A DNA stretch of 64,000 bases from Burkholderia sp. L27(2015) (lineage in GTDB: Bacteria > Pseudomonadota > Gammaproteobacteria > Burkholderiales > Burkholderiaceae): NCBI RefSeq assembly GCF_009765705.1, contig NZ_LMUX01000021.1, positions 1,123,026-1,187,025 of the forward strand, in the 5' to 3' direction. Position numbers and translations under genes: made by a program. Within the stretch, counting starts at the first letter, position 1, and each line of letters starts with the position of its first letter. Positions 1 through 7,377 of this stretch are shown here, in pieces. The notes under the pieces are model-generated. The model was given only the letters and a program-made list of their open reading frames with translations, was not told the DNA's origin and did not search any database.

Positions 1-77
1 GCCTGGGAGCCCATGCCCGGTGTTCAAACCCGTCTTGCTCCGGTGCTTGCTCCGATATGTGGCTCTGGTTTTGGGCC

Positions 78-1226
78 CTATCGCTTAGGCGTGGCCTGCG
101 CACGACCTTTCCATTGTCCGCCACGGCCTCGCCAATAGCGCCATGCCGAGGCCAGCGTGGCAGCCAGATAGAACAGCGCGGTCAAGGGCAGCAGCGCAGT
201 CCACCAAAGCGGTTGGCGGTAATAACGCAGCATCGGGCAATACATCGCCATCATCAACAGCCATGCCAGGATCGCGGGCCACGCTGCCCAGCCGCACGTC
301 AATGTCAGCACGGGCGGTGCCAGATAGGTCAGCGCCATGCCCAACACGGTGCCCGCCAGCAGCAAAGGCGAATAGCCCAACTGAGTAAAGGCTGTGCGGG
401 CGATCATATTCCAGATGCTGGCCGCGTCTTCATAGCGTCGCAGCGAATAACTGTCCTGCGCCAGATCCAGGCGGATCGAACCTTGCTGCTTCATCTTGGC
501 CGCCAGTGCGCAATCGTCGATCAGGGCGTCCTTGATCGCGGCGATCCCGCCGATGCGTTCCAGGGCGTCGGCACGAGCCAACATGCATCCGCCGGCGGCA
601 GCGGCCACCTTGCTGCGAATATCGTTGACTTGGGCGAACGGATACAGCTTCGCGAAGAAAAATACAAAGGCCGGAATCAGCATGCGTTCGGCGAAGGACT
701 CGCAGCGCAGACGCACCATCAACGAGGTCAGCACGCGTTGCTCGGCCTGCGCTCGGGCAACCAGTCGTTGCACGGTGGTTGTCGCATGACCGATATCGGC
801 ATCGGTCAGGAAAAAATATTCCGCCTGTGGGAACTGCGCCTTGGCACTCGCAAGCCCTTCGGACTGCGCCCAGACCTTGCCGGCCCAACCGGGCGGCAAG
901 TCGCGGGCGGCAACGATCGTCAGCCGGTCCGTGCGACCCAGCTTTGCGGCGGCAGCGGCCGCCGTGGCCCCTGTGCCGTCGCTGCTGTGGTCATCGACCA
1001 GCATGACATGAAAGGTGCCAGGATAATCTTGAGTCAGCAGCGTACCGAGCGACTGCGCAATCACATCCGCTTCGTCGCGCGCCGGTACCACGGCGACGAC
1101 GCTCGGCCACACTGAGGGCGCCGCTGCGGCGAGCGGCAGGCGGACTTGCCAGAAGCCGCCACGCAGCACGCCCAGATACACCCAGATAAGTAGAGCAATA
1201 CTGGCGACGCCAAATGTCCACGCCAT
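78..1226 (-). CDS. hpnB: HpnB-like family 2 glycosyltransferase
   Basis: Predicted 382-residue membrane-associated glycosyltransferase of the hopene-associated HpnB type. An N-terminal membrane segment (about residues 3-25) precedes a GT-A fold with the nucleotide-sugar motifs VVPARDEADV, VDDHSSDGT and the metal-binding TDADIGH. Three or four hydrophobic segments fill the last 110 residues. The PPGWAGKVWA stretch is typical of HpnB. I chose ATG at 1226, not the TTG two codons upstream, because GGAAGG sits 7 nt before it. HpnB genes usually lie in hopanoid loci and HpnB is thought to act near hopanoid head-group assembly, but no other hopanoid gene is visible here; the natural neighbours may lie to the left of the window. 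A nucleosidase gene is divergent 134 nt away. Confidence 0.82.
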   Translation of the reverse strand: MAWTFGVASIALLIWVYLGVLRGGFWQVRLPLAAAAPSVWPSVVAVVPARDEADVIAQSLGTLLTQDYPGTFHVMLVDDHSSDGTGATAAAAAAKLGRTDRLTIVAARDLPPGWAGKVWAQSEGLASAKAQFPQAEYFFLTDADIGHATTTVQRLVARAQAEQRVLTSLMVRLRCESFAERMLIPAFVFFFAKLYPFAQVNDIRSKVAAAAGGCMLARADALERIGGIAAIKDALIDDCALAAKMKQQGSIRLDLAQDSYSLRRYEDAASIWNMIARTAFTQLGYSPLLLAGTVLGMALTYLAPPVLTLTCGWAAWPAILAWLLMMAMYCPMLRYYRQPLWWTALLPLTALFYLAATLASAWRYWRGRGGQWKGRAQATPKR

Positions 1227-1359
1227 AATCAAACCTTCCCTCTCAAACTATTCATTGCGCACTATCGCTTGGAATAAAGTAGGGCACTCCCGTGCCGGCG
1301 CGCCCATTCTAACGTGGTTGGGTTAAACTTTCGCGCACCTCATCCCGCTCAATGACGCC

Positions 1360-2211
1360 ATGTCCGTTGCATCTCCTTATGCATCCTCTGTCGCTGCCGA
1401 CGCTTCCGGCGCCGGCGCTTCTGTGGCTCCCGCTTCCATCGCGCCATTAGGCATCGTCGCAGCCTTGCCTCAGGAGATTGCACAACTGATCGAACAGTTG
1501 CAGCAGGATCCGCACATGCGAGTGGTGGCCAGCGGCCGGCGGCAATATTACGTCGGCCGGCTGTGGGGCAGCCCCTGTGTCGTTACGCTGGCGCGTATCG
1601 GCAAGGTTGCGGCGGCGGCCACCGCGGCCGCGTTGATCCATGAATTCGGCGTGCGCGGGATCGTTTTCACAGGCGTCGCAGGTGGCCTGGGCGCGGGCTT
1701 GCGAGTGGGCGATATTGTGATTGCCGACAGCCTGATGCAACACGACATGGACGCCTCGCCGCTATTTCCGCGGCATCAGATTCCGCTGCTCGGGCTCGAC
1801 CGCTTCCTGCCGTGCCCGACGCTCACACAAGCGCTCGCGCGGGCGGCGCGCAATTTTGTCGAGTTGAGTCTGCCGGCGCTGCGCGCCGAACATGACTGGA
1901 CACTCGTCAAGCACACGCCGGTCGTGCGTCTCGGGCTGATTGCCAGCGGCGATCAGTTCATCTCTGACGACAGCGCCCGCATGGGCCTGCGTGCTTCGGC
2001 TCCCGATGCGTTGGCGGTTGAAATGGAGGGGGGCGCCATCGCCCAGGTCTGCTACGAATATGACCTGCCGTTCGCTGTGATGCGCACCATTTCCGACTCC
2101 GCCGACGATGGCGCGACGGATTCGTTTTCGCTCTTCCTCAATGAGGTCGCCAGTGTCTATTCACATGGCATCATCCAGCATTTCTTGGCGCAGCAAACGA
2201 CGCCCGAATAG
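1360..2211 (+). CDS. mtnN: 5'-methylthioadenosine/S-adenosylhomocysteine nucleosidase
   Basis: Cytosolic MTA/SAH nucleosidase (Pfs) of 283 residues that hydrolyses the glycosidic bond of methylthioadenosine and S-adenosylhomocysteine in methionine salvage. The fold signatures are clear: IGIVAALPQE near the start with the conserved Glu, GVAGGL, VGDIVIAD, then VEMEGGAIAQ and TISDSADD carrying the catalytic Glu and Asp. It is longer than the E. coli enzyme, mainly through a roughly 27-residue Ala/Ser-rich N-terminal extension of no known role; a start further in cannot be excluded but no good internal RBS was seen. It converges on cydB with 54 nt between stops. Adenosylhopane nucleosidase HpnG is a related family and the neighbour is HpnB-like, but the sequence fits MtnN better. 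Confidence 0.85.
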   Translation: MSVASPYASSVAADASGAGASVAPASIAPLGIVAALPQEIAQLIEQLQQDPHMRVVASGRRQYYVGRLWGSPCVVTLARIGKVAAAATAAALIHEFGVRGIVFTGVAGGLGAGLRVGDIVIADSLMQHDMDASPLFPRHQIPLLGLDRFLPCPTLTQALARAARNFVELSLPALRAEHDWTLVKHTPVVRLGLIASGDQFISDDSARMGLRASAPDALAVEMEGGAIAQVCYEYDLPFAVMRTISDSADDGATDSFSLFLNEVASVYSHGIIQHFLAQQTTPE

Positions 2212-2265
2212 CGCCCTCCATCGCCCCTTCCGCGCCTCCAATAGCTGCAATCGCCCCGACGGGTT

Positions 2266-3249
2266 TCAATGCTGCTGCGGCTCCATCTTGCCGCGAAACA
2301 CAAAATACTGATAAAAGTTGTAGCCCATCATCACCGGGAACAACACGCCGATCCCGATCAACATGAACACCAGCGTCGATGAACTCGAGGCTGCCTGAAC
2401 AAGACTGAGCTTGCCCGGAATCAGATCGGGAAAAAGGCTGAGCGCCAGGCCGCCGAACGAAGCGACGAACAACAATACCGATGCGCGAAACGGCGACTGC
2501 ACGCCACCGCGTTGCGTTGCATAGAGTACCCAGCCAAACGCCAGCGCGGAGATCGCGCCGAGAACGAGCAGCATCTGAAAGATCTGCGGTTGGGCCCAGC
2601 GCGAATGTGCGACGGGACTCAGCACCATCGTGCCCGCGGAGACGAGGATCGCAGCGGCTACCGTGGTCAGAGCGCTCGCGATTGCATACTTGCGCGCAGT
2701 GTGTTCGAGATTGCCCGAAGTTTTTTGAATCAGGTAAGTTGCGCCCAACAGCGCGTAACCGGATGCAACCCCAAGCGCAGTCAGTGTCGTGAAGGCGCCA
2801 CTGACTGCGCCAGGCGCCAGGCCGGTAATGACGCGTCCGAGGATCACGCCTTGGGATAAGGCCGCAATCACGCTACCTACCCCAAACCCGATGTCCCACC
2901 AGCGCCTGCGATGTGCGGGATGACGGAATTCGATCGAGGCGCCGCGCAGGATCAAGCCGCCGATCATGACCATCACGGGCACATAAAGCTGCGACAACAG
3001 CATCGCATAAGCGCTCGGAAAAGCGCCGAACAGTGCGCCCCCCAGCACGACCAGCCAGGTCTCATTGGCGTCCCAGACATGGCCGATGGTTTGCATCATC
3101 ATGCTGCGGTCTTTCTCTTCAGAGGTCACCAGACTCAGGATCCCGATGCCGAGATCGAAGCCATCGGTTACGACATACAACACCAGCATGAGTCCGATCA
3201 GGCAAAACCAGATCTGGATCAAAGTCGTGGGTGCAGTTGCATTCATCAC
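2266..3249 (-). CDS. cydB: Cytochrome bd-type quinol oxidase subunit II
   Basis: Subunit II (327 residues) of a cytochrome bd / cyanide-insensitive quinol oxidase in the inner membrane. It has eight to nine hydrophobic segments and the subunit II signatures YVVTDGFDLGIGIL near the N-terminus and WDANETWLVVLGGALFGAFP around residues 58-77. It lies 45 nt downstream of subunit I on the same strand, clearly one operon. No small third subunit (CydX-like) fits between its stop and the convergent mtnN stop. The gene could equally be named cioB. Confidence 0.93.
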   Translation of the reverse strand: MMNATAPTTLIQIWFCLIGLMLVLYVVTDGFDLGIGILSLVTSEEKDRSMMMQTIGHVWDANETWLVVLGGALFGAFPSAYAMLLSQLYVPVMVMIGGLILRGASIEFRHPAHRRRWWDIGFGVGSVIAALSQGVILGRVITGLAPGAVSGAFTTLTALGVASGYALLGATYLIQKTSGNLEHTARKYAIASALTTVAAAILVSAGTMVLSPVAHSRWAQPQIFQMLLVLGAISALAFGWVLYATQRGGVQSPFRASVLLFVASFGGLALSLFPDLIPGKLSLVQAASSSSTLVFMLIGIGVLFPVMMGYNFYQYFVFRGKMEPQQH

Positions 3250-3294
3250 AGCATCCTTACAATAGAAACGTACGCGTGGGGGAGGACCATGGGC

Positions 3295-4680
3295 TTAGTG
3301 CTGCGCCGCGCGCAAGGCTGTGAATACGGGCGGCGTGGCCGCCAGATCGGGGCCTTGCTTGAGCCATTTGCGGGCGAATATGAAAAACGTCGAGATCAGC
3401 ACCAGGTAGAACAAGAAGAACATGACCATGCTGGCGGAGATCGTCGCGACAGGTACGTTAGACGCGCTATCGGCCGTGCGCAGCAAGCCATATACGGACC
3501 ATGGTTGGCGGCCGACTTCTCGGATGATCCAGCCGGCTTCGACCGCAAGGTATGGCAGCGGAATACTGAACACCCATGCCAGTAGCAAAGCGCGATGAGT
3601 GAGCATAGCCTCCAGGCGCCCGCGTGTTTTGCGCCAGACGAACGCGCTCCAGAACGCCAGCAGCATGAACCAGAAGCCGATGCCGGCCATCGCCCGAAAC
3701 GCGTAAAACAGCAGGGGTAGCATAGGCGGCTGGTCTGCACGGGGAATGTCAGCGAGGCCTGTCACGCGGCCGGTGAGGCTGTGCGTACCCAGCACGCTGA
3801 GCATATTGGGCAGCTCCAGCGCCCAGTCGTTTTTTTGTTCGGCCTGATTGGGCCAAGCCAGCAAAGCCCACGCTGCGCCTTCGCCGGGCTTGTTGGTATG
3901 CCAAAACCCTTCGATGGCTGCGCCTTTGGCCGGCTGGCTACGAAAGACGTCGCCGCCGCTGGAGTCCCCTAGCCATATCTGCAGCGGTGCGATCACCAGC
4001 AAGGCGGCCAAAGCGAGCTTGAACGAGCGCAGGAAAAACTCCGGGTTGCGGCGCCGATACAGATAGAACGCCGAGATGCCGGCGATGACGAACGCGCCGG
4101 TCTCCAGCGCGGCAACCCACATATGCCCGACGCCCCAGACCATATCCGGGTTGAAAATCGCTGCGAGGTAGTCGGTGACGATCAACTTGCCGTCGGTCAG
4201 CGTCACGCCCGCGGGCGTCTGCATCCACGAGTTGGCGACCATGATCCAGAACGCCGATATCGAGGAACCCAAGGCCACCATCCCCGTGGCGAACAAATGC
4301 ACGCCGCGCGGCACGCGGCCCCAGCCATACAACATCACGCCGATAAAGCCGGCTTCGAGCATGAACGCCATCGCACCTTCGAAGCCGAGGATGTTGCCGA
4401 AAAACTCGCCGGTATAGCGCGAAAACCCTTCCCAGTTAGTGCCGAACTGAAACTCCATCGGGATGCCGCTGACAACGCCAACGGCGAAATTCAGCACGAG
4501 CAATTTGGCCCAGAAACGCGCATGGCGGTAATACATCACGTCCCGGGTGCGCACCCACATCGCTTCGACGAGGAAGAGGAACGCAGAGAGGCTGATGGTC
4601 AGAATCGGCCAAAGAATATGGAAGAGCGCGGTCATCGCAAATTGCGCGCGCGATAAATTGACTATGGAGTCCACTGACAT
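3295..4680 (-). CDS. cydA: Cytochrome bd-type quinol oxidase subunit I
   Basis: Subunit I (461 residues from this start), which carries haems b558, b595 and d and oxidises quinol at the periplasmic face. Visible signatures are QFAMTALFHILWP with an early haem-ligand His, GHMWVAALETGAF with a second His, and GRQPWSVYGLLRT. The Q-loop looks short, as in the CIO branch rather than E. coli CydA. The frame is open to 4800 and an ATG also exists at 4692; ATG 4680 matches family N-termini (MSVDSIVNLSRAQFAM) although neither has a strong RBS. Such oxidases sustain respiration under low oxygen, NO or cyanide, which makes the neighbouring haemoglobin/cupredoxin operon suggestive. Alternative name cioA. 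Confidence 0.92.
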   Translation of the reverse strand: MSVDSIVNLSRAQFAMTALFHILWPILTISLSAFLFLVEAMWVRTRDVMYYRHARFWAKLLVLNFAVGVVSGIPMEFQFGTNWEGFSRYTGEFFGNILGFEGAMAFMLEAGFIGVMLYGWGRVPRGVHLFATGMVALGSSISAFWIMVANSWMQTPAGVTLTDGKLIVTDYLAAIFNPDMVWGVGHMWVAALETGAFVIAGISAFYLYRRRNPEFFLRSFKLALAALLVIAPLQIWLGDSSGGDVFRSQPAKGAAIEGFWHTNKPGEGAAWALLAWPNQAEQKNDWALELPNMLSVLGTHSLTGRVTGLADIPRADQPPMLPLLFYAFRAMAGIGFWFMLLAFWSAFVWRKTRGRLEAMLTHRALLLAWVFSIPLPYLAVEAGWIIREVGRQPWSVYGLLRTADSASNVPVATISASMVMFFLFYLVLISTFFIFARKWLKQGPDLAATPPVFTALRAAQH

Positions 4681-4692
4681 GGTGACTGACAT

Positions 4693-5218
4693 CCAAAAAA
4701 ATAAATGACGGGCGGGTTCGTTGTTGCATACCGCGTTCGCGCAAGCGGACTGGCACGAGCAGGCATGCTCCTGAACGTGAGTTGAATATAGGCGCAACAC
4801 CTCGTCTGAGCGCCTGTTGGCCGTGCGTCATTGCGCCGCGCTTATGCCTGGGAAGACGGTTTCACCGGGGTGTTGTGACAACGTGCCGCAGTGGCGATGC
4901 CCTCGATGCGTCGCATGAGCCCGGTCCTTACCGAGGAGGAACCGGCTTTTAAATTTAAGAAAAAGGATGGGATACCGATATCGTGTAAGAGCGTGCAATA
5001 TTTTCGATGCCTAACCATCATCTGATGCGGCCTCGCTTTGTCCCCAAGCGGCGCACACAGCGTTTCGCAAAACTTGGGTCGCTGGACAATCGGGATCACG
5101 GCGAATAAGCGGGTCTCGAGAGCAAGAGAGTTGCCAATAAATAGTGCTGAATCCAAGAAAGAACAGACATATAAAGCGGGCTGCGCAGTGGGCTCAAAAG
5201 TGGACTGTGCAGTGGGCC
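4693..5218. other. Intergenic region between cydAB and the DUF3034 operon
   Basis: Divergent 5' regions of about 525 bases that must hold promoters for both operons. I could not find a convincing TTGAT-N4-ATCAA (FNR/ANR) box or a clean -35/-10 pair by eye. A 9-bp direct repeat GCAGTGGGC occurs at 5185-5193 and 5209-5217, ending just before the chosen ATG at 5219. A 150-codon open frame on the minus strand here runs into the downstream gene and has no family look; I treat it as chance. Confidence 0.4.
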
Positions 5219-6202
5219 ATGAAGCGGGAATGTCTCGACAAGCGCTTCGACAAACTGATCGGTCTCGGGGCAATGGCAGGTTGTGCGATGGCATACAGTT
5301 CGGTGGGCAGCGCGGCCGACGCTGTCGCTGAGGTGCCGCGCGCTATTGCTGCGAATAGCGAGGATTCGTCGAACACTTCAGCCGCCATTCCACCCACCAG
5401 CATCATCAGTGGACGCCTGTTGCTGACGCAGGGGGTATCGAACGTGGAAGGCGCGGCGGGCGGCGGCTTGGCGCCGTGGGCGGTCATTTCGGGGTACTCC
5501 ACGGAAAAGCAGGTCGGCGGCAACGTTCACGACACGTACATCAAGACCCAGGACTTTTCCCTCAACACCTACGGTGTATCCATTGGCATCTCCGATCGGG
5601 TGGAGCTATCGTTGGCGAAACAGACGTTCGATACGCGAGCGCTCGGTACCGCGCTGGGTCTGGGATCGGGGTTCAAGCTCAATCAAGACATCGTCGGTTT
5701 GAAAGTAAGATTGCTGGGCGACGCGGTTCTGGATCAGGACACATGGCTCCCGCAAATTGCGGCTGGGGTGCAATACAAGCATAACGAGCAGGGCAATGTC
5801 GTCGCGGCGGTCGGCGCCAAAAGCGATTCGGGCACCGACTTTTACCTCAGCGCCACGAAGCTGCTCCTGGCGCAAAGCGTGCTCGTCAGCGGCACGGTGC
5901 GGATGACCAAGGCGAACCAGTTCGGCTTGCTCGGGTTCGGCGGGGACAAGAACAACCGCTATCAGCCCGAATTCGAAGGGTCTGTGGCGTATTTGCTGTC
6001 GCGGCACGTCGCAATCGGCGCCGAATATCGAACCAAACCCAATAATCTGACGTTCGCGGCCGAGCAAAACGCTTACGATGCGTTCGTCGCTTGGACCATT
6101 AACAAATACGTTTCGCTAACAGCTGCCTATGTGCAACTGGGCGATATCGCCACGCTGAAAAATCAGCATGGCTTTTATATTTCTGCACAGGTCGGATTCT
6201 AG
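5219..6202 (+). CDS. DUF3034 family exported protein, probable outer-membrane beta-barrel
   Basis: A 327-residue protein that I recognise as DUF3034. ATG 5219 gives a basic N-terminus followed by an apolar stretch with Ala-rich end, compatible with a signal peptide; a GTG at 5144 in frame would add 25 residues. The body alternates short amphipathic strands (for example YGVSIGISDRVELSLAKQTF, VAYLLSRHVAIGAEYRTKPN) and ends in an aromatic residue (ISAQVGF), both as in outer-membrane barrels. No biochemical function is known to me for the family. It starts a tight operon: only 3 nt separate its stop from the haemoglobin gene, then cupredoxin and GGDEF-EAL genes follow, so a role in envelope redox or gas sensing is plausible inference. 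Confidence 0.8.
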   Translation: MKRECLDKRFDKLIGLGAMAGCAMAYSSVGSAADAVAEVPRAIAANSEDSSNTSAAIPPTSIISGRLLLTQGVSNVEGAAGGGLAPWAVISGYSTEKQVGGNVHDTYIKTQDFSLNTYGVSIGISDRVELSLAKQTFDTRALGTALGLGSGFKLNQDIVGLKVRLLGDAVLDQDTWLPQIAAGVQYKHNEQGNVVAAVGAKSDSGTDFYLSATKLLLAQSVLVSGTVRMTKANQFGLLGFGGDKNNRYQPEFEGSVAYLLSRHVAIGAEYRTKPNNLTFAAEQNAYDAFVAWTINKYVSLTAAYVQLGDIATLKNQHGFYISAQVGF

Positions 6203-6205
6203 AAG

Positions 6206-6685
6206 ATGCATACGCTGAGGCTCATCGAGAAACCCGCGCGCCGTACCTCGCGGCGCGGCATGTTCACGTTACTGGGCGCCGTGCTCGGCTTGGCGCTGTT
6301 GTTGCCGGGCTCACGCGCGCATGCGGAAGATGATAAGGTATATCAGGCATTTGGCGGTAGAGAGGGGATTGCGGCGGTCGTCGATGATTTGATCATCAAT
6401 GTTCAGGCCGATCCGCGTACCAAAACCTATTTCGAGGGCACGTCGTTCAAGCGATTCAAGCAAAAACTAACGGAACAGATATGTCTGCTGACAGGCGGCC
6501 CGTGTGTCTATACGGGACGCTCGATGAAAGAAGCTCATCAAGGCCTGGCGGTCGATCGTGCGGCTTATTATGCGTTGATCGAAGATTTGCAACTGGCGAT
6601 GGATAAACACCATGTCCCGTTTCGCGATCAAAACAAATTGCTCGCGAAATTGGCACCGATGTACCACGATGTCGAGGAAAGATAG
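6206..6685 (+). CDS. Exported group 1 truncated haemoglobin
   Basis: A 159-residue group 1 (N-type) truncated haemoglobin. The globin begins about residue 44 with VYQAFGGREGIAAVVDD and includes ADPRTKTYF, the glycine motif LLTGGPC, and the proximal haem-ligand His111 in MKEAHQGL. Two things are unusual. First, residues 1-41 form a signal peptide with a twin-arginine-like TSRRGMFTLLG, a hydrophobic core and an AHA-E cleavage site, so the protein should be exported, whereas most truncated globins are cytosolic. Second, the position normally held by the distal B10 tyrosine (as in VDDFY) reads VDDLI, so Ile63 replaces it. Cys93 and Cys100 flank the E-helix and could form a disulfide outside the cytoplasm. 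Oxygen or NO binding is inferred from the family. Confidence 0.88.
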   Translation: MHTLRLIEKPARRTSRRGMFTLLGAVLGLALLLPGSRAHAEDDKVYQAFGGREGIAAVVDDLIINVQADPRTKTYFEGTSFKRFKQKLTEQICLLTGGPCVYTGRSMKEAHQGLAVDRAAYYALIEDLQLAMDKHHVPFRDQNKLLAKLAPMYHDVEER

Positions 6686-6753
6686 GCACCCGCCATCTTG
6701 TAGACCACGCGGCGTTCAAACGCTGCACATCATTCGGAACGGATTCAACAACA

Positions 6754-7365
6754 ATGACTTTTTTCGGGCAGCTACGATGGGCGGCCACGGCCGGCGCGTT
6801 GTTAATTTGCGGTAATGCCGCCGCGCTAACACTGCAGGTCGATGTGGTCGGCAAAACAGGAGCGCCCCTTGCGGATGCCGTGGTCTATGCGACACCAGTC
6901 AACACGAAAGTGCAGCTAAAGCCGCAACCGCTGGTCAATATCGTTCAGATCAACAAAAGTTTTGTGCCGAAAATGACGATCGTCCAGACTGGCACCGACA
7001 TATCGTTTCCAAACAAAGATTCGATAGGACACGACGTGTACTCGTTCTCTCCGGCCAAAACCTTCGAACTCAAACTTTATTCAGGTGTGCCGGCCAAACC
7101 GATTCTTTTTGATAAATCGGGCCTGGTCACTATCGGCTGTAATATCCATGATCAGATGATTGCTTATGTCATGGTTGTCGATACACCTTACTTCGCTAAG
7201 ACCGATGCGAAAGGCGTGGCTCATTTGGAAGGGTTAGTGCCGGGCGACTACGACGTGAAAGCGTGGCATTATAGTCTTGCAGATGGCGCGTCACCGGTAA
7301 TGCGTCGCATTTCGGTGCAGAGCGACCAAAACGTAACAGTTCCTCTTGATGCCGTTGGTAACTAA
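6754..7365 (+). CDS. Periplasmic cupredoxin-like protein (methylamine-utilization type)
   Basis: A 203-residue exported copper protein. A signal peptide ends near GNAAA at residue 24. The core looks like a plastocyanin/cupredoxin domain followed by a small carboxypeptidase-regulatory-like beta module (KTDAKGVAHLEGLVPGDYDVKAWH). Candidate type 1 copper ligands are His93 (SIGHDV), Cys129, His132 and Met135 in TIGCNIHDQM. Homologues are often labelled methylamine utilization protein, but no methylamine dehydrogenase gene is in the window, so that name should not be taken as function. It lies between the haemoglobin and GGDEF-EAL genes, so electron transfer to or from the globin is an attractive inference. 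Confidence 0.8.
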   Translation: MTFFGQLRWAATAGALLICGNAAALTLQVDVVGKTGAPLADAVVYATPVNTKVQLKPQPLVNIVQINKSFVPKMTIVQTGTDISFPNKDSIGHDVYSFSPAKTFELKLYSGVPAKPILFDKSGLVTIGCNIHDQMIAYVMVVDTPYFAKTDAKGVAHLEGLVPGDYDVKAWHYSLADGASPVMRRISVQSDQNVTVPLDAVGN

Positions 7366-7377
7366 AGAATAATAAGT

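Noticed and set aside
57-1115. Plus-strand open frame of about 350 codons opposite hpnB
   Set aside because: It is antisense to a clear glycosyltransferase, is Gln/Arg/His-rich as expected from reading GC-rich codons backwards, and has no RBS or family features.
2212-2265. Possible cydX-like small subunit after cydB
   Set aside because: Only 54 bases separate the convergent stops and no suitable membrane micro-ORF is visible.
4842-5294. Minus-strand frame of 150 codons upstream of the DUF3034 gene
   Set aside because: It overlaps the start of a well-supported gene on the other strand, lacks an RBS and has no recognisable sequence.
6754-7365. Methylamine utilization role for the cupredoxin
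   Set aside because: No methylamine dehydrogenase or mau genes are present; the name is only inherited annotation.
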